Positions 8,792-17,545 of a stretch of DNA of 64,000 nt are shown one piece after another. How positions within the stretch are numbered: the first letter of the stretch is position 1; every line of letters starts with the position of its first letter. The notes under the pieces were generated by a model that was not told the DNA's origin, searched no databases, and was given only the letters and a program-made list of their open reading frames with translations. Source of the DNA: a candidate division KSB1 bacterium (GTDB taxonomy: Bacteria; Zhuqueibacterota; Zhuqueibacteria; Zhuqueibacterales; Zhuqueibacteraceae); NCBI GenBank assembly GCA_034506175.1, contig JAPDQB010000018.1:1-64000 (forward strand), written 5' to 3'. Made by a program: the position numbers and the translations under genes.

Positions 8792-9469
8792 CTAAGCAAC
8801 AAGCGACTGAAAGATCTGCAAACCGTGATTTGAGCCGAGCACCTTTTCACAAGCTCTTTCCGGATGCGGCATCAGGCCCATGACGTTGCCGGCCTCGTTC
8901 ATGATGCCGGCAATGTTGTCGAGCGCGCCGTTGGGATTGGCGGCCGCGGTGATTTCACCGCCGGGCGTGCAATATCGAAACAAAATGCGGTTTTGCTCGC
9001 GCAATCGCTGCAAGGTCTCGGCATCTGCATAATAATTGCCGTCGCCGTGCGCCAGCGGCATTTTCAACACGTGATCGGTGCAGCGCCGCGTGAACAGCGT
9101 GTCGGTATTTTCAACTTTGAGATAAACCGATTTGGCGACGAAGCGAACGCCGGCGTTGCGCACCAGCGCGCCGGGAAGCAGACCGGCTTCGCAAAGAATT
9201 TGAAAGCCGTTGCAAATTCCGACGACGATGCCACCGGCCCGGGCGAATTTGTTGACTTCTTCCATGACCGGCGAAAAACGGGCGATGGCGCCGGTGCGCA
9301 GGTAATCGCCGTAAGAAAATCCGCCGGGGAGAATGACGGCGTCAAACTCGCTCAAATCGCGCTCTTTGTGCCAGACGAAACGTACGGATTGCTGCAGGAT
9401 GTATTTGAGCATGTAATAACAATCATGCTCACAATTCGAGCCGGGAAAAACGACGACGCCAAAGCGCAT
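8792..9469 (-). CDS. purQ: Phosphoribosylformylglycinamidine synthase subunit I (glutaminase)
   Basis: PurQ supplies ammonia from glutamine to PurL in the fourth step of de novo purine synthesis, in complex with PurS. Class I amidotransferase signatures are clear: [16 protein letters not shown] at the start, the nucleophile cysteine in [15 protein letters not shown], and the histidine/glutamate in [12 protein letters not shown] start it at the ATG at 9469 (225 residues, normal for PurQ). The frame extends 12 codons to 9505, but those codons are a low-complexity GAGTAAGAGTGG stretch related to the intergenic repeat at 32458-32530. purS is directly upstream; purL is not in the window. Confidence 0.95.
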   Translation of the reverse strand: MRFGVVVFPGSNCEHDCYYMLKYILQQSVRFVWHKERDLSEFDAVILPGGFSYGDYLRTGAIARFSPVMEEVNKFARAGGIVVGICNGFQILCEAGLLPGALVRNAGVRFVAKSVYLKVENTDTLFTRRCTDHVLKMPLAHGDGNYYADAETLQRLREQNRILFRYCTPGGEITAAANPNGALDNIAGIMNEAGNVMGLMPHPERACEKVLGSNHGLQIFQSLVA

Positions 9470-9548
9470 AACGATCTGCTGTTTTCCACTCTTACTCTTG
9501 CTCATTTTCTAAAAGCGAATAAAAGCAGGAGAAAGAGTATGAGTCAGA

Positions 9549-9800
9549 TTACTTCTCATCCTCAACGATCACAAAATCATAATCCTCAATTACCGGATTG
9601 GCCAGGAGTTTTTTGCAGGCATTTTCAGTCGCTTGCTGCGCCTGCTCGCGGTTCGTGCCTTCAAAAAAAATCTCGATCAGTTTGCCGGCGCGGACTTCGC
9701 GGATGCCGGTGAAGCCGAGCATTTCCAGGCCGTGATGAATGGTTTTGCCCTGCGGATCGAGAATGCCGTTTTTGAGGGTGACATGAATTTTCGCTTTCAA
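9549..9800 (-). CDS. purS: Phosphoribosylformylglycinamidine synthase subunit PurS
   Basis: An 83-residue PurS, the small subunit that bridges PurQ and PurL. The pattern MKAKIHVTLKNGILDPQG, then LGFTGIREVRAGKLIEIFF and a C-terminal NPVIEDYDF is characteristic. Its start overlaps the 3' end of pssA by 4 bases, so translation is coupled. The presence of a separate purS implies a small-type PurL elsewhere in the genome, unlike the large fused enzyme of gammaproteobacteria. Confidence 0.95.
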   Translation of the reverse strand: MKAKIHVTLKNGILDPQGKTIHHGLEMLGFTGIREVRAGKLIEIFFEGTNREQAQQATENACKKLLANPVIEDYDFVIVEDEK

Positions 9801-10531
9801 TTTATGTTCTCCGGCAAGGGTTCTTCGTCGTCCTGACGCAAGTAATTCATCACGGCGCGGAAAAGCTGCACAAAAATAAAGAGCAAGGACAAGGGAAACA
9901 GCACCTTGCCGCGGTAAATCAAAACCAACGCCAGCCCGGCGAAAACCAGCAGCATCTGCACGGTGTTGCGTCGGCCGCGGCGGAACGAAAAATAGGGCAT
10001 GGAATCAAATTCAATGGTCGACACCATCAAAACTGAGGCGATCAGCACGAGCAGAACGGTGATACCCGGCAGGCGCATGGCGTCCCAATGATGATAGCTA
10101 AAGAGCAAATACGCGCAGATCAAGGTGGCGCCGGAAGGAATCGGCATACCCTCGAAGAACCGGCTTTTGGTGAAGCCGCTGGTGTGGGTGTTAAAACGCG
10201 CCAGGCGAATGGCGCCCGCCGCCAGCAGCGTGAAGCTGACAATCAACCCCAAGGCGCCGAGTTGTTGAAGCTGCGCGAAATAAATCATCACCGCCGGCGC
10301 CACGCCGAAGGAGACGACGTCGGCCAGCGAGTCAAACTCAATGCCGAAGTTGGAATAGCCGCGCGTGGCGCGGGCAATTTTGCCGTCGAGCATGTCGCAA
10401 ACGGTGGCGGCGATGATCAGCCAGGCGGCGGTGACGTAGCGACCCTGCGTTGCTGAAAGAATCGCAAAGAAACCGAGAAAAAGATTGAAAACCGTGAAAA
10501 GATTCGGCGCAACCTGTCGTTTATGCAGCAT
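9797..10531 (-). CDS. pssA: CDP-diacylglycerol--serine O-phosphatidyltransferase
   Basis: PssA makes phosphatidylserine from CDP-diacylglycerol and serine in the membrane. The CDP-alcohol phosphotransferase motif is present as DGKIARATRGYSNFGIEFDS, followed by LAD (DGx2ARx8Gx3Dx3D). Multiple hydrophobic segments follow, of the type seen in the small integral-membrane PssA of Gram-positives and many environmental phyla. I use the ATG at 10531 because GGAG lies 8 bases upstream; a GTG at 10558 would add nine residues inside psd. The gene overlaps the psd 3' end and the purS start, giving the pathway pair pssA-psd for phosphatidylethanolamine. Confidence 0.93.
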   Translation of the reverse strand: MLHKRQVAPNLFTVFNLFLGFFAILSATQGRYVTAAWLIIAATVCDMLDGKIARATRGYSNFGIEFDSLADVVSFGVAPAVMIYFAQLQQLGALGLIVSFTLLAAGAIRLARFNTHTSGFTKSRFFEGMPIPSGATLICAYLLFSYHHWDAMRLPGITVLLVLIASVLMVSTIEFDSMPYFSFRRGRRNTVQMLLVFAGLALVLIYRGKVLFPLSLLFIFVQLFRAVMNYLRQDDEEPLPENIN

Positions 10532-11189
10532 GTTTGATTTCTCCAATAATACTTTCACCTGCCCTCACTTTTTCGCGCAGACGGACTTTGATTTCGGTGT
10601 TTAACGGCATGAACACTTCCATGCGCGAGCCGAATTTGATGATGCCGAAACGCTCGCCCCGCCGGACACGATGCCCCTGGCGAATCTCACACACGATCCG
10701 CCGCGCCAAAATACCGGCGATTTGCTTGAATAGGATTTTGCCGTCCGGTGTTTCCAGGCCGATGATGGATTGCTCGTTTTCCGTGGAAGCCGCCGGTTCC
10801 GAGGCCACCAGGAAACGGCCCGCTTGATAACGGAAATACTTCACCTCGCCATCATTCGGCACGCGATTGACATGAACGTTGAATGGCGACAAAAAAATGA
10901 TGACACGCTTGGTTCGCGCATGCATAAAATCCGGTTCGTCGATTTCATCAATGCCGATCACCGTTCCATCGGCCGGCGAAACCACCAGACCCGGACCGGT
11001 CGGGATGTCGCGTTCGGGGTCGCGGAAGAAAAAAATCACAAATGCGCTTGCCAACCACAGCAGCAAACTCATCACCCGCAATGTCATGGCAAGAAGTCCG
11101 CCTTGCTCGCGAAATCCCACATATCCCAACGTCAGCAACAGCGCCAAGCCCGCCAGAATGCTCAACAGTCCATAACCCTCACGATGCAC
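10521..11189 (-). CDS. psd: Phosphatidylserine decarboxylase proenzyme (short, PSD-A type)
   Basis: Psd decarboxylates phosphatidylserine to phosphatidylethanolamine. The 222-residue protein belongs to the short class with an N-terminal membrane segment (LLSILAGLALLLTLGYVGF). It has VVSPADGTVIGIDE, PFNVHVNRVPNDGEV and the autocleavage region GIIKFGSRMEVFMP, where the serine of FGS becomes the pyruvoyl prosthetic group. Start is a GTG 5 bases after the purC stop. It overlaps pssA, which supplies its substrate. Confidence 0.93.
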   Translation of the reverse strand: MHREGYGLLSILAGLALLLTLGYVGFREQGGLLAMTLRVMSLLLWLASAFVIFFFRDPERDIPTGPGLVVSPADGTVIGIDEIDEPDFMHARTKRVIIFLSPFNVHVNRVPNDGEVKYFRYQAGRFLVASEPAASTENEQSIIGLETPDGKILFKQIAGILARRIVCEIRQGHRVRRGERFGIIKFGSRMEVFMPLNTEIKVRLREKVRAGESIIGEIKHAA

Positions 11190-11194
11190 GGGGA

Positions 11195-11923
11195 TTAGAC
11201 CTTCTCTCCTTCCTTTTCGAATACACGCCGTCGCACCTCTTCGTAAACTCTTTCAACGGCGCTGGGATCCTGCCGGTAACGCTCGATCTCGAATTTCTCG
11301 CCGGTTTCGGCGTCCCACAGGCGGCAATTTTCCGGGGACAACTCGTCGCTGATCAACAGATGATTCTTGTAACGCCCAAATTCCAGCTTGAAATCCACCA
11401 ATTTCAGCCGCCGGCGAATAAAGAACGCTTTCAACACCGCGTTGGCTTTGGTGATGTAACGGTCAACTATTTTCAGCTCATCGGCAGTGGCCAAGCCAAA
11501 AGCGACGATGTGATGTTGATTGACCATGGGGTCGTCCTTGGTGTTGTGCTTCAAATAATACTCGACGATCGGCTTCTCCAGCTCTTCGCCCTCCTTCAGG
11601 CCGTAGCGTTTGGCAAAACTGCCGGTGGCGATATTGCGCAGCATGACTTCAAGCGGCAGAATCTGCACGCGCCGCACCAACATGCTGGCGTCGTTCACCG
11701 GCGCCATGAAATGCGTCGGCACGTTGAAGCTTTCGAGATAGCGAAAGAGATGGGCGGAAACCTGATTGTTGATGGCACCTCGCTTGATGGGCCGGCTCTT
11801 TTTGGAGCCGTTTAGCGAAATGGCATCATCCTTAAACTCCATCACGATTTGCTCGGGGTTCTCGGTTTCGTAGAGAATTTTCGATTTCCCTTCGTAGAGC
11901 TTTTTTTTCTTTTTGATCGCCAT
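11195..11923 (-). CDS. purC: Phosphoribosylaminoimidazole-succinocarboxamide synthase
   Basis: PurC (SAICAR synthetase) joins aspartate to CAIR in purine synthesis, using ATP. The 242-residue protein begins KKKKKLYEGKSKILYETEN and has the SAICAR signatures LPLEVMLRNIATGSFAKRYG and LVDFKLEFG with DELSPENCRLWD. This is the compact bacterial type. It follows purB, which catalyses the next step, by 63 bases. Confidence 0.96.
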   Translation of the reverse strand: MAIKKKKKLYEGKSKILYETENPEQIVMEFKDDAISLNGSKKSRPIKRGAINNQVSAHLFRYLESFNVPTHFMAPVNDASMLVRRVQILPLEVMLRNIATGSFAKRYGLKEGEELEKPIVEYYLKHNTKDDPMVNQHHIVAFGLATADELKIVDRYITKANAVLKAFFIRRRLKLVDFKLEFGRYKNHLLISDELSPENCRLWDAETGEKFEIERYRQDPSAVERVYEEVRRRVFEKEGEKV

Positions 11924-11986
11924 GCCTTGTTCCTTTAATTGAGCAGAAGTAAAAGGAATGTGATTGCAGGTGGCTTGTTTTGGTGA

Positions 11987-13327
11987 TTACGATTCAGTGC
12001 GCAAGCCGAGCCGCTGATAAATCGTTTCGAGGTGGCCAAGATTTTTGTTCAAATCAAAACACTGCTGAATTTCATTCGCATCAAGATATTGCCGAATCGT
12101 TTTATCTTCCAGCAAACGCTCGAGAAAGCCGACCTGCGCCGAAATTTTTTCAGACATGCCGGCCGTGCTGAAATCGCTCCACACCGCCATCGCGTGTTCC
12201 TGCACCAGTCGATAGGCTTCTTCGCGCACCATGCCTTTTTTCGCCAAAGCCAGCAGCACCTGCTGCGAAAAAATCAAGCCGCCGGTGCGCGCGAGATTCC
12301 GCCGCATATTTCCCGGATAGACTTGCAAATCGCGCACGATGCGGGTGAAGTGATGCAGCATGTAATCGAGCAGAATCGTGCTGTCCGGCAAGATGACGCG
12401 CTCGGTCGAGCTGTGGCTGATGTCGCGCTCGTGCCACAGTGCCACGTTCTCCAACGCCGTCATCGCATTGGCGCGCAGCAAACGGGCCAAACCGGTGAGG
12501 CGCTCGCAGGTGATCGGATTGCGTTTGTGCGGCATGGCTGAGGAGCCTTTCTGGCCTTTGCCGAAGGGCTCTTCCACCTCGAGAATTTCCGTGCGCTGCA
12601 GGTTGCGAATTTCAACGGCGAATTTCTCCAGCGACGCGCCAATCAAAGCAAGAACGCTCAAAAATTCAGCGTGCCGGTCGCGCTGCACGATCTGCGTCGA
12701 AACCGGCGCCGGTTGAAGATCGAGATGCCGGCAGACGTAGGCCTCGACCGCGGGATCGATATGCGCGAAAGTGCCGACGGCACCGGAAATTTTGCCGACG
12801 GAAACTACTTCAATGGCGCGCTGCAAGCGTTCGAGATGGCGATTGACTTCAGCGAACCAAACTGCCATTTTTAAACCGAAGGTCGTTGGCTCGGCATGGA
12901 CACCATGTGAACGTCCGATGCATACCGTATTTTTGTGCTGCAGCGCCTGATGGCGGATGGCTTCGCGCAAGGCCGTGAGTTTTTCAATGAGCAACAAACC
13001 GGCTTGCCGCATTTGCACGGCGAGCGCGGTATCGAGCAAATCCGACGAGGTCATGCCGAAATGAAGGTAGCGGCTTTCCGGCCCGACGTATTCGGCGACG
13101 TTGGTCAAAAATGCGATGACGTCATGTTTCGTCGTTTCTTCGATTTCCAAGACGCGCTTGCGGTCAAATTTGGCTTTTTGCTTGATCACCTCGACAGCCG
13201 CTTTCGGCACGACGCCCAACTCCGCCTGCGCTTCGCAGGCGAGAATTTCCACCTGGAGCCAGATGGCAAATTTGTTCTCATCGCTCCAGATGCGGCCCAT
13301 GTCGGGAAGGGTGTAGCGAGGAATCAT
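11987..13327 (-). CDS. purB: Adenylosuccinate lyase
   Basis: PurB releases fumarate from SAICAR and from adenylosuccinate. The 446-residue protein has the fumarase/aspartase superfamily signature SSAMPHKRNPITCERLTGLA with the mobile-loop catalytic serine. It also has GMTSSDLLDTALAVQ and IGRSHGVHAEPTTFGLK, which place it in the PurB clade close to the Thermotoga and Bacillus enzymes. It heads the purB-purC-psd-pssA-purS-purQ unit; only 21 bases separate it from the DUF2442 gene upstream. Confidence 0.97.
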   Translation of the reverse strand: MIPRYTLPDMGRIWSDENKFAIWLQVEILACEAQAELGVVPKAAVEVIKQKAKFDRKRVLEIEETTKHDVIAFLTNVAEYVGPESRYLHFGMTSSDLLDTALAVQMRQAGLLLIEKLTALREAIRHQALQHKNTVCIGRSHGVHAEPTTFGLKMAVWFAEVNRHLERLQRAIEVVSVGKISGAVGTFAHIDPAVEAYVCRHLDLQPAPVSTQIVQRDRHAEFLSVLALIGASLEKFAVEIRNLQRTEILEVEEPFGKGQKGSSAMPHKRNPITCERLTGLARLLRANAMTALENVALWHERDISHSSTERVILPDSTILLDYMLHHFTRIVRDLQVYPGNMRRNLARTGGLIFSQQVLLALAKKGMVREEAYRLVQEHAMAVWSDFSTAGMSEKISAQVGFLERLLEDKTIRQYLDANEIQQCFDLNKNLGHLETIYQRLGLRTES

Positions 13328-13348
13328 TCTATCACATTTACTAAAATG

Positions 13349-13612
13349 TTAGGCAGCGACTTTGCTCACCGGTATGCCACGGGGAGGCGCAGGAGCTCCT
13401 CTCAACAAGCCTTCCGTGCTCAAATCTTCATCAACGTCCGGCCAGTGAATGCCGTAACCGGCGCCACATATTTGCCACTTTGCGCGCTGTTCCGATGTCG
13501 CATGAAGTAATCTGGGATGCCATACCAACTGAACGGTGATATTGCGCCCATCAATCAGGTCTACGGTTAAAGTATCATCGGCGACACGAACATCTTTGAG
13601 AAGAGTTGGCAT
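13349..13612 (-). CDS. DUF2442 domain protein
   Basis: An 87-residue protein with the DUF2442 layout: LLKDVRVADDTLTVDLIDGR, then VWHPRLLHATSEQRAKW and GYGIHWPDVDEDLSTEGLL. The family is small, cytoplasmic and often found beside DUF4160 or other toxin-antitoxin genes, where it is thought to be an antitoxin-like partner; here no DUF4160 is next to it. It lies 58 bases after the yafQ stop, so the local context is also toxin-antitoxin. Confidence 0.85.
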   Translation of the reverse strand: MPTLLKDVRVADDTLTVDLIDGRNITVQLVWHPRLLHATSEQRAKWQICGAGYGIHWPDVDEDLSTEGLLRGAPAPPRGIPVSKVAA

Positions 13613-13670
13613 TGTTCAAATTTCCTTCCAATTCCTTCTCCACGACATTCCATTCCAACCATTTGGCTTA

Positions 13671-13940
13671 CTAAAATAAATCAGCATGAGTACCTGTTCT
13701 TATTAGCACGATTTCGTTTTCCCCTATTTCATAAATTAAAAGCCAATCTGGAGCGATGTGACACTCTCGCGTACCTTTGTATTCTCCAACAAGCAAGTGA
13801 TCCCGGTACTTCGGTGCAAGTTTCTGCTCATTTGCCAGTTTTTCAATCACCTCTTTGAACTCGCCGAAGTCTTTGCCGCGCTTCTGCATGCGCTTGACAT
13901 CCTTCTTGAATTGCGAGGTCTGCCGGCTTGTTTTCATCAA
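13671..13940 (-). CDS. yafQ: YafQ/RelE-superfamily mRNA interferase toxin
   Basis: An 89-residue RelE-fold protein: SQFKKDVKRMQKRGKD, then KYRDHLLVGEYKGTRECHI and PDWLLIYEIGENEIVLIRTG, ending HADLF. The H-x-APDWLLIY and RTGTHADLF elements are the conserved catalytic and C-terminal segments of YafQ-type ribosome-dependent endoribonucleases. Its start overlaps the antitoxin stop by 4 bases, giving the normal antitoxin-first order. It appears intact, unlike the mazEF pair at 4.4-5.0 kb. Confidence 0.9.
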   Translation of the reverse strand: MMKTSRQTSQFKKDVKRMQKRGKDFGEFKEVIEKLANEQKLAPKYRDHLLVGEYKGTRECHIAPDWLLIYEIGENEIVLIRTGTHADLF

Positions 13941-14203
13941 ATGCCTAAACTTTTAAAGAGGCTTTCGGTGCTGTCAAAACTTTCCAAATTGCGTCGCGTT
14001 TTAGCATCATTCAACGCTTGTCTGGTTGTTTCATTTGGAATTTTGACATCAAAAGGCAAATCACGTTGCAGATCAACTTGTTTATAAAATAACGTGATTG
14101 CTTCTTTGGTGCTTAATCCGAGTTTCTTGAACACCCTTTCCGCATTATTCTTGAGTTTGGGGTCAATTCTCGCTGAAATCATCGCAGTTTTAGCCATAAC
14201 CAA
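13937..14203 (-). CDS. RelB/DinJ-family antitoxin
   Basis: An 88-residue protein with the ribbon-helix-helix N terminus of RelB/DinJ (MISARIDPKLKNNAERVF, LGLSTKEAITLFYKQV) and a C-terminal toxin-neutralising region containing the typical FDVKIPNETT and the DAKTRRN segment. It would repress its own promoter and block the YafQ toxin encoded immediately downstream (4-base overlap). The gene begins 4 bases upstream of the aldolase stop region. Confidence 0.9.
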   Translation of the reverse strand: MVMAKTAMISARIDPKLKNNAERVFKKLGLSTKEAITLFYKQVDLQRDLPFDVKIPNETTRQALNDAKTRRNLESFDSTESLFKSLGI

Positions 14204-14207
14204 TCTC

Positions 14208-14858
14208 CTAAATCGTCTGCTTCGCCTTTTCCCAATCCGCCAGGAAATTCTTGATGCCGATGTCGGTCAGCGGATGATTGAAAAGCTGGTCGAAAACTTT
14301 GGCCGGAACCGTGGCGATGTCGGCGCCGGCAAGGGCGGCTTCGACGACGTGCACCGGATGGCGCAGGCTCGCGGCCAGCACTTCGGTCTCGAACTCGTAA
14401 TTGTCAAAAATCGCGACGATCTGCCGCACCAAATCCATGCCGACGTGGCTGATGTCATCGAGCCGGCCAAGAAACGGACTCACATAAGAGGCGCCGGCTT
14501 TCGCGGCAATCAGCGCCTGACTCGGGCTGAAAATCAGCGTCACGTTGGTGCGGATTTTCTCGTTGGCGAGCTTGCGCACGGCGACCATGCCTTCCTTGGT
14601 CATGGGAATTTTGACGACGATGTTCGGATGCAGCCTGGCGAGGTCGCGGCCTTCGCGCAGCATGCCTTCGGTGTCGAGCGAAACCACTTCGGCATTGACC
14701 GGGCCGGGGACGACTTCGCAAATGTTGCGCAGAATGTCTTTAAATGCACCTTTTTCTCTTGAAATCAAGGTTGGGTTCGTCGTTACGCCATCGAGCAGGC
14801 CCATGGCCGCGATTTTTTTAATCTCATCGAGATTGGCGGTGTCGAGATAGAATTTCAT
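14208..14858 (-). CDS. fsa: Fructose-6-phosphate aldolase / small transaldolase
   Basis: A 216-residue member of the short transaldolase family (TalC/FSA): [32 protein letters not shown], the Schiff-base lysine in [11 protein letters not shown], then [20 protein letters not shown] and [11 protein letters not shown]. These enzymes act either as transaldolases in the non-oxidative pentose phosphate pathway or as fructose-6-phosphate aldolases; the sequence does not firmly separate the two. In bacteria lacking a large Tal, the short form usually fills the transaldolase role. Confidence 0.93.
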   Translation of the reverse strand: MKFYLDTANLDEIKKIAAMGLLDGVTTNPTLISREKGAFKDILRNICEVVPGPVNAEVVSLDTEGMLREGRDLARLHPNIVVKIPMTKEGMVAVRKLANEKIRTNVTLIFSPSQALIAAKAGASYVSPFLGRLDDISHVGMDLVRQIVAIFDNYEFETEVLAASLRHPVHVVEAALAGADIATVPAKVFDQLFNHPLTDIGIKNFLADWEKAKQTI

Positions 14859-14870
14859 CGTATATTCTCC

Positions 14871-15086
14871 TCAAAAGCGATCTTTCCATATACCTGGCAG
14901 CACCATGAACGTGGCGCCGGTGTCGACCAAAGCATCACAGTGCAAATTTTTTGCCGGCTCAGTGATATTTTCTATCGTTACCGATGATACGATTCGTCCC
15001 CTAGATAAATGCTCCCGATACTTTTGTGTAAGTTTATTGCTCAGCGGCAAATTTCTGATTAACATAAAAAAATGCTCATGGAACAA
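14871..15086 (-). pseudogene. Truncated retropepsin-like (clan AA) aspartic protease remnant
   Basis: The last 35 residues, VTIENITEP...CDALVDTGATFMVLP, match the N-terminal half of small bacterial clan-AA aspartic proteases, with the catalytic DTGA. Reading stops six residues after the motif (IWKDRF), where family members normally run on for about 70 residues including the flap and the second hydrophobic-Gly segment. The stop lies 12 bases before the fsa start, so no room is left for the rest. The start codon is uncertain. This looks like a gene cut off at its 3' side. Confidence 0.65.
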
Positions 15087-15092
15087 ATGGAG

Positions 15093-15839
15093 TTAGTAGA
15101 AAACTTTTTCCAAAAACAACCCGTGCGGCGGCGCGGTGAAGCTCGCTTCGGTGCGCCGGCGGCTGTCGAGGATGTCTTTCACTTGCGCCGGCGTCAATTT
15201 GCCGCGGCCAACGTCGATCATGGTGCCGACGATGATTCGCACCATGCTGCGCAGAAAGCGGTTGGCGCGAATAATCAGCTTGATGCGCTCCTCGGTTTCT
15301 TCCCATTCGATCAATTCCATCCGGCTCAAATAATGCGGGTCTGCGGTGGTGGCGTCGCAAAAGGCGCGGAAATCGTGCTCGCCCAACAGATGCTGCGAGG
15401 CTTCGCGCATGGCCGCCACCTCGAGTGGAAATTTGCAAAAGAACGCATAATGCCGCCCAACCGCGACGGGAAATTTGCTGAGCACGTAAAAATACTGGCG
15501 GCTCCTGGCGTCGTAGCGCGCATGAAAATCCGCCGGCGCCAGCTCGACTTTTTTCACCACCACGTCGTGCGAGAGAATGCCATTCAAGGAACGCGGCATG
15601 ACGGCCAGCGGCATTTCGACCGCCGAGCGAAAATTTATAACCTGGCCCAAAGCGTGAACGCCGGCATCGGTGCGACCGGCGACATTGACACGAATGCTTT
15701 CGCGAAACAGAATTTGCAGCGCGTTCTCAACCTCACCCTGAACCGTTCTCATGCCGGGCTGAACTTGCCAGCCATAAAATTTGCTGCCGTCGTATTCGAG
15801 GATGAGCTTGTAATTGAAAGTTTGAGAATCCGTCGTCAA
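15093..15839 (-). CDS. truA: tRNA pseudouridine(38-40) synthase
   Basis: TruA modifies U38-40 in the anticodon stem of many tRNAs. The 248-residue protein has the N-terminal YDGSKFYGWQVQPG, the catalytic aspartate in AGRTDAGVHALGQV, the ARYDARSRQYFY region and the C-terminal FLRSMVRIIVGTMIDVGRG. It is the usual length. It follows ecfT on the same strand with a 9-base gap; truA next to ECF transporter genes is a common arrangement in bacteria. Confidence 0.96.
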   Translation of the reverse strand: MTTDSQTFNYKLILEYDGSKFYGWQVQPGMRTVQGEVENALQILFRESIRVNVAGRTDAGVHALGQVINFRSAVEMPLAVMPRSLNGILSHDVVVKKVELAPADFHARYDARSRQYFYVLSKFPVAVGRHYAFFCKFPLEVAAMREASQHLLGEHDFRAFCDATTADPHYLSRMELIEWEETEERIKLIIRANRFLRSMVRIIVGTMIDVGRGKLTPAQVKDILDSRRRTEASFTAPPHGLFLEKVFY

Positions 15840-15848
15840 ATCGATTCG

Positions 15849-16757
15849 TCAAAAAATTCCGCCTGCCTCATGGCGCAACCAATACTCGGCAACGAGCGTC
15901 GCCGCGAGGCACAACAAAACCCCGGCCGCCGTCACGAAATCCCGCTTCGACAAACTCATCTCACGAAACGGGACGCGGCCTTCGCTGCCGCGATAGCAGC
16001 GTGCTTCCATCGCCACCGCCAAATCGTCGGCGCGATGAAAGGTGGAGACGAACAGCGGTACCAGCAGCGGTACGAGCGATTGAATACGCCGCCACAGCGA
16101 ACCCGAAAAATCAGCGCCGCGCGACATCTGCGCCTTTTGAATCCGTTCCGCCTCGTCAATAATCATGGGCACAAAGCGCAGCGCCAGCGTGGTCATGAAC
16201 GCCAGCTCGTGAACCGGCAACCGCCAACGCTGCAACGGTTTGAGCAAACGCTCCATCCCATCAGTCAAATCAGTCGGCACAGTCGTGAACGAAAGCGCAC
16301 CCGCGATCACGACGAGCAACGCCAAACGCAACGCATATTTCAATCCCCTCAGCGCCCCCTCCGATGAAGCAGAAATTCCCCACACGCGCAGCACGAGGCC
16401 TTCATTTGAACCTTGCCATGTGGGACTCAACGCGTGCAGAAGAATCGTTATCGCAAACAGCCACAGGAAAGCGCGCAGATTCCGGGCGAACAGCCGCGGC
16501 GGCAACTTGGTTTGTTGCACCACCGCCGTTACGACGAGACTCCAAAAGATCAACGCTGGCCACGCTTCGATCCACATCAACAACGCCATCACCATCATGC
16601 TCGCCAGCAGCTTGGTGCGCGGGTCGAGTTGATGCAGACAAGATTGCCCCGGAAAATACTGGCCCAGCGTCAAGCGGCGTCCAATTGCCGGGCTTTTGTT
16701 CCGCGTTCGTACGATCAATTTTGATTTTGTCCTGCATAGCCACTGCATGACAAACAA
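15849..16757 (-). CDS. ecfT: Energy-coupling factor transporter transmembrane protein EcfT
   Basis: EcfT couples ATPase subunits to a substrate-binding S component for vitamin or metal uptake. The protein has LTLGQYFPGQSCLHQLDPRT, five or more hydrophobic segments, FTTVPTDLTDGMERL, and the coupling-helix motif AQMSRGADFSG plus a second Ala-Arg-Gly-like motif MEARCYRGSEGR, both diagnostic. The first 28 residues are charged and atypical; homologues start close to LTLGQY, so translation may begin at a TTG there. No S component is nearby. The matching ATPase is 0.8 kb upstream on the same strand, across an opposing gene. Confidence 0.92.
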   Translation of the reverse strand: MFVMQWLCRTKSKLIVRTRNKSPAIGRRLTLGQYFPGQSCLHQLDPRTKLLASMMVMALLMWIEAWPALIFWSLVVTAVVQQTKLPPRLFARNLRAFLWLFAITILLHALSPTWQGSNEGLVLRVWGISASSEGALRGLKYALRLALLVVIAGALSFTTVPTDLTDGMERLLKPLQRWRLPVHELAFMTTLALRFVPMIIDEAERIQKAQMSRGADFSGSLWRRIQSLVPLLVPLFVSTFHRADDLAVAMEARCYRGSEGRVPFREMSLSKRDFVTAAGVLLCLAATLVAEYWLRHEAGGIF

Positions 16758-16973
16758 GCCCTATTTTCGACGGCTAACTACGCGTCTGGCGTATTTTGAC
16801 ACGCTAATATAACAATTTTTTGGGCAAAATCCAACACAAAACTCACCTTAAAATACTGGAGAAGTTGCAGAAGATGTGAAAGCACAGGGTGGGGTAAATG
16901 TTTACTGGCTAACTTCGATAAATACTGCTCTTCCACGCCAAACTCTTCTTAATAATTTGATCGAAAAAATAAC

Positions 16974-17003
16974 TTGACATTGAGCAAGAAAACTTTAATT
17001 TTG
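16974..17003 (+). promoter_or_regulatory. Candidate promoter for the secreted Fn3-like protein
   Basis: TTGACA at 16974-16979 is a perfect -35 word. A good sigma-70 TATAAT is absent, but TAATTTTG at 16996-17003 fits the TAnnTTTG -7 element of Bacteroidetes-type promoters, with TTG lying 19 bases upstream of it, which is the spacing expected there. This is 35 bases before the start of the gene at 17038. It would fit an FCB-group host. One example only, so the assignment is tentative. Confidence 0.4.
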
Positions 17004-17037
17004 TTATGGACGACGAAAAAGATGAAAGTCTGATGTC

Positions 17038-17490
17038 ATGATCAAAAACCGTTTTTTCAGAGGACACGGCGCGGGAGCCGCGGTGCTAACGGTTGCTGGC
17101 ATTATTGGAAGCCTGTCGCTGGGCTTCGCGGGTGCCATCGTGACCGGTTTTCGCGGCGAGCCTGGGTTCAACAAGGTTACGCTCAAATGGACTTCGGAAG
17201 GGGAAAACAATTTGAAGGGATTCGATATTCAGCGCGCGCTCACGAATCAAGAGGCCGAGCTGGAAAAAAATAAAATCGCTTCGGTGGACGCAAAAGGCAG
17301 CGCGCAAGGGCGAACCGAATACGTTTATGAAGACGATTCAGTTTTTAAAACTGCCGGCCGGACATATTACTACCGCTTGAAAATCGTCGACCAGGACGGC
17401 CGCTTCACGTATTCGTCCATCATCACCGTGTCGCCGACCATTTCCAGCGCGCGCCAAACTTGGGGCAGCATCAAGGCGATGTTTCGGTAA
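17038..17490 (+). CDS. Secreted protein with one Fn3-like domain
   Basis: A 150-residue protein with an N-terminal signal-type hydrophobic segment (AAVLTVAGIIGSLSLGFAGA). Next comes a fibronectin-III-like fold: GFNKVTLKWTSEGENNLKGF, then a strand FDIQRAL and the typical TYYYRLKIVDQDGRFTYSS ending. This is the pattern seen in Fn3 modules near the C termini of secreted proteins of KSB1/Bacteroidetes-type bacteria, here occurring alone. It stands between ecfT and ecfA on the opposite strand with its own candidate promoter and terminator, so it is a separate unit. Function unknown. Confidence 0.75.
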   Translation: MIKNRFFRGHGAGAAVLTVAGIIGSLSLGFAGAIVTGFRGEPGFNKVTLKWTSEGENNLKGFDIQRALTNQEAELEKNKIASVDAKGSAQGRTEYVYEDDSVFKTAGRTYYYRLKIVDQDGRFTYSSIITVSPTISSARQTWGSIKAMFR

Positions 17491-17510
17491 AATCGATTTT
17501 CAGAAATTTC

Positions 17511-17541
17511 AAAAAGGCAGCTTCAAACAAGCTGCCTTTTT
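17511..17541. terminator. Bidirectional rho-independent terminator
   Basis: A 13-base perfect stem (AAAAAGGCAGCTT / AAGCTGCCTTTTT) encloses a 5-base loop. It has a T-run on the plus side and an A-run that becomes a T-run on the minus side. It lies between the plus-strand Fn3-like gene and the minus-strand ecfA, so it can end both transcripts. Confidence 0.92.
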
Positions 17542-17545
17542 GTTT

